A stretch of DNA of 13,612 nt. It comes from an uncultured Oscillospiraceae bacterium (lineage in GTDB: Bacteria; Bacillota; Clostridia; Oscillospirales; Oscillospiraceae). Below the pieces are notes generated by a model. The model was not told the origin of the DNA and ran no database searches. It saw only the letters and a program-made list of their open reading frames with translations. The stretch is from contig CAAGIT010000187.1 of assembly GCA_900769995.1 (NCBI GenBank), forward strand, positions 1-13,612, read 5' to 3'. The position numbers and the translations under genes are program-made. Shown piece by piece: positions 1-7,613 of this stretch. The first letter of the stretch is position 1; every line of letters begins with the position of its first letter.

Positions 1-41
1 GCCCCTACGGTTGGGTTCTGTCAATATCGCCTGACGTGTTA

Positions 42-63
42 GGCGGCTGATAGCCGCCCCTAC
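42..63 (-). repeat. REP-like palindrome, type I (copy 1)
   Basis: On the minus strand this is a GTAGGGG head running into a 7-bp stem GGCGGCT / AGCCGCC with a 3-base loop. The 22 bases match 97-118 exactly and match 9253-9274 and 9337-9358 in opposite orientation. Confidence 0.9.
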
Positions 64-96
64 GGTTGGGTTCTGTCAATATCGCCTGACGTGTTA

Positions 97-118
97 GGCG
101 GCTGATAGCCGCCCCTAC
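97..118 (-). repeat. REP-like palindrome, type I (copy 2)
   Basis: Identical to 42-63, being the same part of the second 55-bp unit. The minus strand reads GTAGGGG followed by the GGCGGCT/AGCCGCC hairpin. Confidence 0.9.
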
Positions 119-137
119 GGTTGGTTTCTGCATCATC

Positions 138-158
138 GGGGACGGGTTTTCCGTCCCG
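138..158 (+). repeat. REP-like palindrome, type II, just past the gyrA stop
   Basis: Stem GGGACGG (139-145) pairs with CCGTCCC (151-157) across a 5-base loop. The stem is the same as in the copy at 9293-9315, but here the GTAG head is degenerate (CATC precedes GGGG). It starts 4 bases beyond the gyrA stop codon, so it forms at the 3' end of the gyrA transcript. No T-run follows in the gyrA direction, so it is not a canonical intrinsic terminator. It could stabilise the mRNA end. Confidence 0.75.
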
Positions 159-161
159 CGA

Positions 162-2639
162 TTATTCTTCTTCGGCGCCGTCGGTTCTCTGGACGGCGAT
201 GACGCGGTTTTCCTCGCCAATGCGCATCAAAATGACACCTTGCGTGTCACGGCTATAGACGCTGATGCTCTCTGCCGGCGTTCGGAGCACGATACCGCCC
301 GATTCAATGAGCAGAATATCGTCCTTTTCATCCACCACGATCGCACCGGCGACCTTGCCGGTCTTGTCGGTCAGGCGGTAGTTCTTCAGACCCTTGCCGC
401 CGCGGCTCTGGGCTTCTTCCCCGCGCAGATAGCTCTCCACGGGCGTGCGCTTGCCGAAGCCGTTTTCCGTGACCGTCAGCAGGGTCTTGCCTGTAGTTGC
501 AACTGCCGCGCCGACCACGGAATCGTCCTCGCCCAGACGGATGCCGCGCACACCGGTCGCCATACGGCCCATGCAGCGGACATCGTTCTCCTCGAAGCAG
601 ATCGCCATGCCGTTGCGCGTGGCAAGCAGGATATTGTCCTCGCCCGTAGTTTTCATCACGGCGATCAGCTCATCGCCCTCGTCCAGACTCAGCACGCGGA
701 TACCCGCTTTTCTCGCGGTGTAGATCTCGGACATCTGCATCCGCTTGACCGTGCCTTCGCGGGTGACCATCATCAAAAACTCGTTCTCTGCAAAGTCACG
801 CGTCAAAAGCATCGCCGTGACACGCTCGTCCGCCTCCAGAGGCAGGACGTTCGCGATATGCGTGCCGCGTGCGGTGCGGCCTGCCTCGGGGATCAGATAC
901 CCCTTGCGGCGGTGGACACGGCCGGTATTCGTGAAGAAGAGCAGATAGTCATGGGTCGAGGCGATGAACAGATTCTTGATGTAATCCTCCTCGCGCAGGG
1001 ACTGACCCGAAACTCCGCGGCCGCCGCGCTTCTGTGCGCGGTAGGTATCAACCGGCAGACGCTTGATATAGCCGCCCTCGGACAGCGTGTAGCAGCAGTC
1101 CTCCTCCTCGATCAGATCCTCGTCGTCGATCTCGTCCTCGACATCGACGATCTCGGTGCGGCGCTCATCGCCGTACTTGTCGCGGATGGCGGTGAGTTCG
1201 TCCTTGATAATCGCTCGAACCAGCTCATTATCGCTCAAAATTCGCTCATAGTAAGCAATTTTCTCCTGCAGCTCCTTAAATTCGGCCAGCAGCTTGTCCT
1301 TTTCCAAGCCCTGCAGGCGCTTGAGCTGCATATCCAAAATCGCCTGTGCCTGTATCTCGCTCAGGCCAAAGCGCTCCATGAGCTTCTCCCTGGCATCGTC
1401 ATAGGCGGAACGGATGATGCGGATGACCTCATCGATATTGTCCTGCGCGATCAGCAGACCCTGCAGCAGATGGGCACGCTCCTGCGCTTTGCGCAGATCA
1501 TAGCGCGTGCGGCGGATAATGACATCCTCCTGATGCGCCAGATATTCGTCAATGATCTCACGGAGGGTCAGCACCTTCGGCTGACTCTGATTTTTGACCA
1601 GCGCGAGCATATTGACCGCGAAGGTCGACTGCATCTGGGTCTGGGCGAACAGGCGGTTGAGCACGACCTGCGGATTGGCATCGCGCTTCAGCTCGATAAC
1701 GATACGCATACCGTTGCGGTCGGACTCATCGCGGATGTCGGAAATACCCTCGAGCCGCTTTTCGTTGACCTGGTCGGCCATATTCTTGATCAGCATCCGC
1801 TTGTTGACCTGATACGGAATCTCGGTCACGATGATGCGGATGCGGTTCTGTCCAAATTCCTCAAACTCCGTGCGGGCGCGCATGGTAATGCGGCCCCTGC
1901 CGGTGGCATAGGCGCTGCGGATGCCGGCACGGCCCAAAATCAGACCTCTGGTCGGGAAATCCGGACCCGTCACGTGCTCCAAAAGGTCATATAACGTTGC
2001 TTCCGGATTGTCCAGCACGCACAGACAGGCGTTGATGACCTCGGTCAGATTGTGCGGCGGGATATTGGTCGCCATACCGACGGCAATGCCCGACGAGCCG
2101 TTGACCAGCAGGTTCGGGAAACGGCTGGGCAGGACGCGCGGTTCTTTGCGCGATTCGTCGAAGTTCGGGTCCCAATCGACGGTTTCCTTCTCCAGATCGC
2201 GGAGCATTTCGTTGGAAATTTTCGACAATCTCGCCTCGGTATAACGGTAGGCCGCAGGAGGGTCACCATCGACAGAGCCAAAGTTGCCGTGGCCGTCCAC
2301 GAGCATATAGCGCATCGAGAAATTCTGCGCCAGGCGCACCAGCGCGTCATAAACGGAGGCGTCGCCGTGCGGATGATAACGGCCCAACACGTCACCGACA
2401 CAGGTCGCTGACTTCTTAAACGGCTTATCCGAGGTCAAATTGTCCTCATACATTGCATATAGAATACGGCGGTGAACGGGTTTCAAGCCGTCGCGGACAT
2501 CGGGCAGGGCGCGTCCGACGATGACGGACATCGCGTATTCCATATAGCTGGTTTTCATCTCGTGCACCAGCTCACTGGTGACGATCGCCTGCTGCGGGAA
2601 CATGATGTCCTCGGGCTTGTAGTCTTTTTTATGTGCCAA
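162..2639 (-). CDS. gyrA: DNA gyrase subunit A
   Basis: Breakage-rejoining subunit of gyrase, acting with GyrB as an A2B2 tetramer to introduce negative supercoils using ATP. The 825-residue protein has the winged-helix/tower core with YAMSVIVGRALPDVRDG near residues 35-51, the quinolone-resistance region HPHGDASVYD at 89-98, and RYTEARLS with catalytic Tyr133. The C-terminal beta-pinwheel carries a GyrA box (QSRGGKG, about 744-750), which marks GyrA rather than ParC. The start is TTG: AGGAGG lies 7 bases upstream, and the next in-frame Met (residue 13) has no comparable site. It is the last gene of the dnaN-gyrA run, 30 bases after gyrB. The position equivalent to E. coli Ser83 is Ala94, as in mycobacteria. 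The tail ends in a short acidic EEE. Confidence 0.97.
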   Translation of the reverse strand: MAHKKDYKPEDIMFPQQAIVTSELVHEMKTSYMEYAMSVIVGRALPDVRDGLKPVHRRILYAMYEDNLTSDKPFKKSATCVGDVLGRYHPHGDASVYDALVRLAQNFSMRYMLVDGHGNFGSVDGDPPAAYRYTEARLSKISNEMLRDLEKETVDWDPNFDESRKEPRVLPSRFPNLLVNGSSGIAVGMATNIPPHNLTEVINACLCVLDNPEATLYDLLEHVTGPDFPTRGLILGRAGIRSAYATGRGRITMRARTEFEEFGQNRIRIIVTEIPYQVNKRMLIKNMADQVNEKRLEGISDIRDESDRNGMRIVIELKRDANPQVVLNRLFAQTQMQSTFAVNMLALVKNQSQPKVLTLREIIDEYLAHQEDVIIRRTRYDLRKAQERAHLLQGLLIAQDNIDEVIRIIRSAYDDAREKLMERFGLSEIQAQAILDMQLKRLQGLEKDKLLAEFKELQEKIAYYERILSDNELVRAIIKDELTAIRDKYGDERRTEIVDVEDEIDDEDLIEEEDCCYTLSEGGYIKRLPVDTYRAQKRGGRGVSGQSLREEDYIKNLFIASTHDYLLFFTNTGRVHRRKGYLIPEAGRTARGTHIANVLPLEADERVTAMLLTRDFAENEFLMMVTREGTVKRMQMSEIYTARKAGIRVLSLDEGDELIAVMKTTGEDNILLATRNGMAICFEENDVRCMGRMATGVRGIRLGEDDSVVGAAVATTGKTLLTVTENGFGKRTPVESYLRGEEAQSRGGKGLKNYRLTDKTGKVAGAIVVDEKDDILLIESGGIVLRTPAESISVYSRDTQGVILMRIGEENRVIAVQRTDGAEEE

Positions 2640-2646
2640 AGTATTT

Positions 2647-2652
2647 CCTCCT
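2647..2652 (-). promoter_or_regulatory. Shine-Dalgarno site for the gyrA TTG start
   Basis: AGGAGG on the minus strand, 7 bases before TTG (2637-2639). This spacing is the reason for calling the non-ATG start. Confidence 0.85.
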
Positions 2653-2669
2653 AAGCTTGCGATACAGGA

Positions 2670-4610
2670 TCAATAGTCCAAATTGACCACATATTTTGCA
2701 TTCTGTTCGATAAATTCCTTGCGCGGTTCGACCTTTTCGCCCATCAGCAGGGTGAAGATCTCGTCCGCCTTGATCGCGTCGTCCAGACGGATCTGCTTCA
2801 GGGTGCGGCGTTCGGGGTCCATGGTGGTCTCCCAAAGCTCGTGGGGGTTCATTTCGCCCAAGCCCTTGAAGCGGGCAATATCGACCTTCGCGTTGGGATT
2901 ATCGGCACGCAGCTCCGCAGAGATCCGGTCGCGCTCGTCCTCGGTGAAGGCAAGCCGCGTGTTTTTGCCACGGGTCAGCTTGAACAGCGGCGGTATGGCG
3001 GAATAGACATAGCCATGCTCGATCAGCGGCCGCATATAGCGGAAGAAGAAGGTCAGAAGCAGGGTGCGGATATGGCTGCCGTCCACGTCGGCATCCGCCA
3101 TGATGATGATTTTATGGTAGCGCAGCTTGTCGAGGTTGAATTCCTCGCCGATACCGGCGCCGAGCGCGGTAATGACGGGCTGCAGCTTGTCGTTGCCGAT
3201 GACCTTGTCCTCGCGCACCTTTTCAACGTTCAGCATCTTGCCCCAGAGCGGCAAAATCGCCTGGAACCGCGAATCACGTCCCTGTGTCGCAGAGCCGCCT
3301 GCGGAATCGCCCTCGACGATGTAAAGCTCGGTCAGGGTGGGATCGGTTTCGTTGCAGTCGCGGAGCTTATCGGGCATCGCCGCACCGCCCAGGGCGGTCT
3401 TTCTGCGGATGTTCTCACGCGCCTTTCGCGCCGCTTCACGGGCGCGGTTGGCGGTCATTGCCTTCTCCAGAATGATCCTTGCAACCGCCGGATGCTCCTC
3501 AAAATAGACGGCAAGCTGCTCATTGACGATGGAATCCACCAGCGTGCGAATGTACGCGTTGCCCAGCTTTGCCTTGGTCTGACCCTCGAACTGGGCATCG
3601 GTCAGCTTGACGGAGATCACGGCGGTCAGACCCTCGCGGCAGTCCTCGCCGGAGACCTTGTCGGCATCGGTCTTGATGATGTTGGTCTTCATGCCGTAGG
3701 CATTCATCACGCGGGTCAGCGCGGTCTTGAAGCCGGTTTCGTGCATACCGCCCTCGGGTGTGTGGATATTGTTCGCAAAGGAGACCAAGGTCTCGCTGTA
3801 GGAATCGTTATATTGCAGGGCGATTTCCGCCTGTGCGCCGTTTTTCGCGCCGGACATATAGATGACCTCGTTGTGCAGGGCGGTTTTGTGGCGGTTGTGC
3901 CACGCGGCAAACTCACGGATGCCGCCCGCATAGCACATGGTGTCGGACTTGCCGTCCTCCGTGCGCTTGTCCGCGATGGAGATATGCAGGCCGGCGTTCA
4001 AAAACGCCTGCTCCCGCATACGGGTGTGCAGAATCTCATAGTCGTATTCGAGGGTGTCGAACATCTCGGGGTCGGGCTTGAAGGTGACCACCGTGCCGTT
4101 GTGCCCGGTCGCGCCGACCACCTGCATTTCCTGCGTAATGTGACCGCGGGAGAACTTCATCTGATAGATCTTGCCGTCCTTATGCACCTCCGCCGTCAGC
4201 CACTCGGACAGGGCATTGACGACCGATGCGCCGACACCGTGCAGACCGCCGGACACCTTATAGCCGCCGCCGCCGAACTTGCCGCCGGCGTGCAGGACGG
4301 TGAAAACGACCTCCAACGCGGGCTTGCCGGTCTGCGCCTGAATATCCACCGGAATACCTCGGCCGTCATCGGTGACGGTGATGGTGTTGCCGGGGTTGAT
4401 GGTGACGGTGATATGCTTGCAATAGCCTGCCAGGGCTTCGTCAATGGAGTTGTCCACGATCTCATAGACCAGGTGGTGCAGGCCGCTCGAGGAGGTCGAG
4501 CCGATGTACATACCCGGACGCTTGCGTACAGCCTCCAAGCCCTCCAGGACTTGAATTTGTGACGCGTCATATTCCTGTTCAACGGTCGTGTTCAGCAATT
4601 CTTCGGACAT
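2670..4610 (-). CDS. gyrB: DNA gyrase subunit B
   Basis: ATPase subunit of gyrase. The 646-residue protein starts with a GHKL ATPase domain: EIVDNSIDEA with Glu50 (catalytic base) and Asn54 (Mg), DDGRGIP at 81-87, and GLHGVG at 122-127. After the transducer domain comes the TOPRIM domain, with EGDSAGG (Glu433) and DADVDGSHI (Asp506, Asp508, Asp510) as metal ligands. The C-terminal GyrB tail (FKGLGEMNPHELWETTMDP) contacts GyrA. The length fits Gram-positive GyrB; the insertion of about 170 residues seen in proteobacteria is missing. The ATG directly abuts the remB stop (TGA then ATG), and its AAAGGAG site lies inside the last remB codons, so translation of the two is probably coupled. PLWGKMLNVE replaces the common PLRGKILNVE/PLKGKILNVE; I regard this as lineage variation. 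Confidence 0.98.
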   Translation of the reverse strand: MSEELLNTTVEQEYDASQIQVLEGLEAVRKRPGMYIGSTSSSGLHHLVYEIVDNSIDEALAGYCKHITVTINPGNTITVTDDGRGIPVDIQAQTGKPALEVVFTVLHAGGKFGGGGYKVSGGLHGVGASVVNALSEWLTAEVHKDGKIYQMKFSRGHITQEMQVVGATGHNGTVVTFKPDPEMFDTLEYDYEILHTRMREQAFLNAGLHISIADKRTEDGKSDTMCYAGGIREFAAWHNRHKTALHNEVIYMSGAKNGAQAEIALQYNDSYSETLVSFANNIHTPEGGMHETGFKTALTRVMNAYGMKTNIIKTDADKVSGEDCREGLTAVISVKLTDAQFEGQTKAKLGNAYIRTLVDSIVNEQLAVYFEEHPAVARIILEKAMTANRAREAARKARENIRRKTALGGAAMPDKLRDCNETDPTLTELYIVEGDSAGGSATQGRDSRFQAILPLWGKMLNVEKVREDKVIGNDKLQPVITALGAGIGEEFNLDKLRYHKIIIMADADVDGSHIRTLLLTFFFRYMRPLIEHGYVYSAIPPLFKLTRGKNTRLAFTEDERDRISAELRADNPNAKVDIARFKGLGEMNPHELWETTMDPERRTLKQIRLDDAIKADEIFTLLMGEKVEPRKEFIEQNAKYVVNLDY

Positions 4611-4904
4611 TCAAAAAACTCCTTTTATGGGATAATCGTAAGATGATAGGTCATTCAGGTTTTCCATGCGTTTTTCCAGCGCACGGGAGTTATACTGGGT
4701 CAGATACATCCGCTGCAGACCGAACTCCTCGGTCAAAACATAGCTTTTGGGCAGCTTGCCCGACACATCGACGATGGCACCCTCCTGCTCCGCCGTATGC
4801 AAAAATGCCCGCGTGTGCGCGGAAGTGGAGGTGTTGTCGAGGTCGAACACGCCGATCACCGCGCGGTCACGCACGGCAAAATCCGCGCCGATGGAAATGT
4901 ACAT
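4611..4904 (-). CDS. remB: RemB-family (DUF370) regulator
   Basis: A 97-residue member of the RemB/YaaB family. In Bacillus subtilis RemA and RemB are needed to activate extracellular-matrix genes; whether that role holds here is inference. The N-terminus MYISIGADFAVRDRAVIGVFDL and the internal PKSYVLT match the family pattern (B. subtilis: MYIHLGDDF, then PKSIVVT), and recF-remB-gyrB is the conserved Bacillota position. At 97 residues it is somewhat longer than B. subtilis YaaB (about 81), with extra residues at the C-terminus. AAGGAG sits about 9 bases upstream of the ATG. The gap after recF is 15 bases, and the stop codon touches the gyrB start. No signal peptide or membrane segment is visible. 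Confidence 0.88.
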   Translation of the reverse strand: MYISIGADFAVRDRAVIGVFDLDNTSTSAHTRAFLHTAEQEGAIVDVSGKLPKSYVLTEEFGLQRMYLTQYNSRALEKRMENLNDLSSYDYPIKGVF

Positions 4905-4919
4905 GGTAAAAAAACTCCT

Positions 4920-6023
4920 TTATGCACCGATTGTGCCGTTTTGAATGTGCAGCACCTGACCCAGCTCGGTCAGGCGGTCGACCTCGCAGCAGGTGATGAA
5001 AACCTGCCCGTCGCGCAGTCGGTTGAGCACAAAATCCTGCCGACCGGCATCCAGCTCCGACAGGACATCGTCCAGAAGCAGCACCGGCGGTTCGCCGCTG
5101 TCGCGGCGCATCAGCTCGCGCTCTGCGAGCTTCATGGAGATCGTCGCCGTCCTGGTCTGCCCCTGTGAGGCGAACGAGGCAACCGGCAGATCATTTAATG
5201 TCGCGGTAAAATCGTCCTTGTGCGGCCCGGAGAGGCACTGTCCGCTCTCTAATTCCGCGCGCTCATGCGAAGCCTGATGCTCCGTCAGGCGGTCGCGCAG
5301 GAGATTCGGCGGCGCAAAGGGATCGTCAATATTGGACACCGTCTGATACTCCAGCCGCAGCGCCTCCGCACCGCCGGAAAACTCGCGGTGAAATTCCGCC
5401 GCACAGTCGCTGAGCGCCTGCAAAAACCGTGCGCGGTAGGAGATGATCAGGGCACCGACCTGCGCCATCCGCGCATTGTAGTCCGGCAGCACCGCCAGCA
5501 GCGACGGATTTTCAAACCGGTCGCGCAGGACGGCGCTCTTCTGCTCGAGCAAGTGCTGATATTCGGTCAGGGCGGCATCGTAATTTGGTCTTAACTGGCA
5601 GATCACGCGGTCGAGCAGCCTTCTGCGCGGCTGTGCGCCCTTTTTCAGCACCAGCAGATCCTCCGGGCAAAACAGCACGCTCGTCAGCACGCCCGCAATT
5701 CCCGCCGAGGTCTTTTGCTTCACGCCGTTGAGATAGAGCTGACGCGGCCGCCGTCCCGCAAAGAGCACGGCTCGTAATTCCTGCTCGCGCTCCTGCGAAT
5801 GGAGCTTCGCCTTCAGCTCGGCAAACTCCGCGCCGAAGCGGATCAGCTCCTGCTCCTTTCGGGCGCGGAAGGCGTGCGCCGTGGAGAGATAGGTGATCGC
5901 CTCTATCAGATTGGTCTTGCCGTTGGCGTTGTTGCCGACGATGAGATTCACGCCGGGCACAAATTCCGCGTGGATCTCCGAATAGTTGCGAAAATTCTGT
6001 AAATATAGGTGGTTAATCTGCAT
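4920..6023 (-). CDS. recF: DNA replication and repair protein RecF
   Basis: SMC-like ATPase that with RecO and RecR loads RecA at single-strand gaps. The 367-residue protein opens with the typical MQINHLYLQNFRNY. Walker A is GNNANGKT (30-37), the ABC signature region is SGPHKDD (265-271) followed by SQGQTRT (286-292), and Walker B/D-loop is VLLLDDVLSELD (314-325). The ATPase head is interrupted by the helical domain, as in the family. Length is normal (about 360-370). The ATG lies inside the end of yaaA (11-base overlap) with only a weak AGG upstream, so it is probably translated by coupling to yaaA. remB follows 15 bases downstream. Confidence 0.97.
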   Translation of the reverse strand: MQINHLYLQNFRNYSEIHAEFVPGVNLIVGNNANGKTNLIEAITYLSTAHAFRARKEQELIRFGAEFAELKAKLHSQEREQELRAVLFAGRRPRQLYLNGVKQKTSAGIAGVLTSVLFCPEDLLVLKKGAQPRRRLLDRVICQLRPNYDAALTEYQHLLEQKSAVLRDRFENPSLLAVLPDYNARMAQVGALIISYRARFLQALSDCAAEFHREFSGGAEALRLEYQTVSNIDDPFAPPNLLRDRLTEHQASHERAELESGQCLSGPHKDDFTATLNDLPVASFASQGQTRTATISMKLAERELMRRDSGEPPVLLLDDVLSELDAGRQDFVLNRLRDGQVFITCCEVDRLTELGQVLHIQNGTIGA

Positions 6024-6231
6024 TTTTAACCTGATAAGTTACGTTTTCAAAGGTGACACAATCACCGTCGCGGAGCTTTTTCCCGCGCATGGTGCAGCTT
6101 TCACCGTTGACCTGCACCAAGCCGTCCTGGATAAAATTCTTCGCCATGCCGCCGGATTCCACAGCGTTGCACAGCTTCAAAAAGCTCTCCAATTTGATAA
6201 ATTCCGTGGTGATCGGAACAATTTCTTTCAT
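6013..6231 (-). CDS. yaaA: S4-domain RNA-binding protein YaaA
   Basis: A 72-residue protein made almost wholly of one S4 RNA-binding fold. It shows the family pattern: FLKLCNAVESGGMAKNFIQDGLVQVNGE, then RGKKLRDGD. This matches B. subtilis YaaA (about 71 residues), which sits at the same place between dnaN and recF. A role in ribosomal RNA binding or ribosome assembly is suggested for the family; nothing more specific can be read here. GGAAGGG lies 7 bases before the ATG. The gene begins 35 bases after dnaN, and its last 11 bases overlap recF. Confidence 0.92.
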   Translation of the reverse strand: MKEIVPITTEFIKLESFLKLCNAVESGGMAKNFIQDGLVQVNGESCTMRGKKLRDGDCVTFENVTYQVKNAD

Positions 6232-6266
6232 AATTCGACCCTTCCTTTTTTGCCGATAAACAAAAA

Positions 6267-7370
6267 CTATCTCAGCCGCACCGGCAGAACCATATAGGCA
6301 AAGTCCTTTTTGTCATCCACAGGGGTGAAAACGATGGGACTCAGGCCGTTCTGCAGCTCCAACGTGACCTCCTCGGAGGGAATCGCCCGCAGGGCATCGA
6401 GCAGATACTTGCAGTTAAAGCCGATTTCCAGCTCGCCGCCGTTGCCGGCGATGCTGCACACGTCATGCGCCGTGCCGATGGTGTTGTTGGTGCGGAAATC
6501 CGCGATATTGTCCCCGAACACGCAGCGCACAGGGCTTTTGATCTTCTCCGAGACGATGGAATTGACGCGCTCGATGGAGGAGGTCAGCTCCGCGACATTC
6601 GCGGTCAGGATCGTGCTCTGATTGTTGGGCACAACGCGCCGCCAGTCGATAAATTCGCCCTCCAAAATGCGGCAGACAAGGGTGACATCGCCGATGACGA
6701 ACAGAATATGCTTCTCACCCAGCAGAAATTCCACCGGTTCCTCGACATCGCCCAAAATCTTCTCCACCTCACGCAGACCGGTCGCAGGAACGACAAACTT
6801 CAGATCGGTTTCGATGGGCGTTTCACTGTGCCAGGTACGGCGCGAAAGACGATAGCTGTCCACCGCGACCATGGTGATGGTGGTTTCCGCGACCTCGAAC
6901 AGACAGCCGGTCTGCACCGGACGGAGATTGTTCTCGGACACGGAGAAGATCGTCCCGCCGATCATCTCGCGCAGAGCCGCCTGCGGAATTTGGATGCCTC
7001 TGCCGGTGCTGACCTCGGGCAGCTCGGGATATTCGTCGGCATTGAGGGCGGTGATTTTGAAGGAAGCACCGCCGCTGCGGATGGAGACCTGGAACTTCTC
7101 ATCGACCTCGACGGTCAACTGCTCGTCGGGCAGCTTGCGGACAATATCAAAGAACAACCGCGCCGGCATGACGCAGGAGCCCGCCTCGGTGACAGCGGCG
7201 CCGATTTTGACGGTGATGCCGGTTTCCAGGTTATAGCCCGTGAGCTGCACGCCCACACCGGCACGGAGCAGAATACCCTCCAGGCAGTCAATGGGGCTTT
7301 TGGGCGAGACGGTTCTTGAGGCGGTGGAGATCGCAGAAACAAGCAGCGCTTTTTCACAGGAAAACTTCAT
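6267..7370 (-). CDS. dnaN: DNA polymerase III beta subunit (sliding clamp)
   Basis: The ring-shaped clamp that tethers DNA polymerase III and binds partners such as DnaE, PolC, MutS and ligase through its hydrophobic cleft. From the chosen ATG the protein is 367 residues, the normal length for three repeated clamp domains. It starts MKFSCEKALL, matching the family start (B. subtilis MKFTIQKD), contains ADEYPELP in the domain 1/2 linker and SYRLS in domain 2, and ends YMVLPVRLR, the C-terminal strand typical of DnaN. An in-frame GTG at 7383-7385 would add five residues, but it lacks a good ribosome site. The ATG has GTGAGG about 9 bases upstream and agrees with the family. It is separated from dnaA by the oriC-like spacer and followed by yaaA after 35 bases. 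Confidence 0.96.
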   Translation of the reverse strand: MKFSCEKALLVSAISTASRTVSPKSPIDCLEGILLRAGVGVQLTGYNLETGITVKIGAAVTEAGSCVMPARLFFDIVRKLPDEQLTVEVDEKFQVSIRSGGASFKITALNADEYPELPEVSTGRGIQIPQAALREMIGGTIFSVSENNLRPVQTGCLFEVAETTITMVAVDSYRLSRRTWHSETPIETDLKFVVPATGLREVEKILGDVEEPVEFLLGEKHILFVIGDVTLVCRILEGEFIDWRRVVPNNQSTILTANVAELTSSIERVNSIVSEKIKSPVRCVFGDNIADFRTNNTIGTAHDVCSIAGNGGELEIGFNCKYLLDALRAIPSEEVTLELQNGLSPIVFTPVDDKKDFAYMVLPVRLR

Positions 7371-7410
7371 TTTGAAAAGCCTCACTTTCTTCTCTCTTTA
7401 GAAAGGATAG

Positions 7411-7433
7411 GATATTTTTAGTATTGGCAGTAG
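7411..7433 (+). other. Candidate unwinding element with DnaA-trio-like triplets
   Basis: An AT-rich run (GATATTTTTA) leads into TAG-TAT-TGG-CAG-TAG at 7419-7433. It lies 13 bases from the outermost DnaA box (7447-7455), at the dnaN-proximal end. B. subtilis has its DnaA-trios and duplex-unwinding site in the corresponding place. Two of the five triplets are TAG and one is TAT; the middle is imperfect, so this is tentative. Confidence 0.4.
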
Positions 7434-7486
7434 TGTAAGCGGAATATGTGCATAACCATGGTTTACCCTGTCGTTACAAGGCTTTT

Positions 7487-7509
7487 TTATGCACAACGCC
7501 TGTGCATAA
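7487..7509. other. Perfect inverted pair of DnaA boxes
   Basis: TTATGCACA at 7487-7495 and its exact reverse complement at 7501-7509 face each other across a 5-base spacer. A third perfect box (TTATCCACA, 7519-7527) follows 9 bases later. Confidence 0.9.
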
Positions 7510-7613
7510 TTCGGACGGTTATCCACAGGAAAATTGCAGAACTTTTTGTAAAAATCTTTTGCACAGCTAACTTTTGCACAATGCACAGGGCCTGTGCAAA
7601 ACAAAATGTCGCG

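Larger units (their letters stand above)
1..130. repeat. Tandem 55-bp repeat (two full copies plus a partial third)
   Basis: Units 1-55 and 56-110 are identical. A third begins at 111 and runs to about 130 with one mismatch before similarity is lost. Each unit begins with CCCCTAC on this strand (the GTAGGGG head read on the other strand) and ends in the palindrome GGCGGCT/AGCCGCC. Each also holds a second short stem, CGCCT/AGGCG (28-32 with 41-45 in unit 1). The array lies directly downstream of gyrA and may extend past the window edge. Confidence 0.95.
7371..7613. other. oriC: dnaA-dnaN spacer with a DnaA-box cluster
   Basis: This 243-base spacer holds seven DnaA boxes between 7447 and 7601. 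Four match TTATNCACA exactly: 7447-7455 (minus), 7487-7495 (plus), 7501-7509 (minus) and 7519-7527 (plus, TTATCCACA). Three are TTTTGCACA with one mismatch: 7557-7565 (plus), 7572-7580 (plus) and 7593-7601 (minus). A perfect palindrome (TGCACAGG, G, CCTGTGCA; 7582-7598) overlaps the last box. The dnaN-proximal end is AT-rich with trio-like triplets. In many Bacillota the dnaA-dnaN spacer contains the unwinding site. No box was found upstream of dnaA, so the functional cluster seems confined here. Confidence 0.88.

Noticed and set aside
1..130. CRISPR-like array
   Set aside because: Only two full identical 55-base units with no unique spacers and no cas genes; it is a tandem duplication.
138..158. 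Intrinsic terminator for gyrA
   Set aside because: The hairpin is good, but no T-run follows on the minus strand; it belongs to the dispersed repeat family.
240..1994. 584-codon open frame on the plus strand opposite gyrA
   Set aside because: It lies wholly antisense to gyrA, has no recognisable domain or ribosome site, and arises from codon bias in the real gene.
7371..7385. GTG start extending DnaN by five residues
   Set aside because: The family begins at MKF, and the ATG at 7368-7370 has the better ribosome site.
7582..7598. Terminator of dnaA
   Set aside because: The 17-base palindrome has no T-run after it in the dnaA direction and is built from DnaA-box halves.
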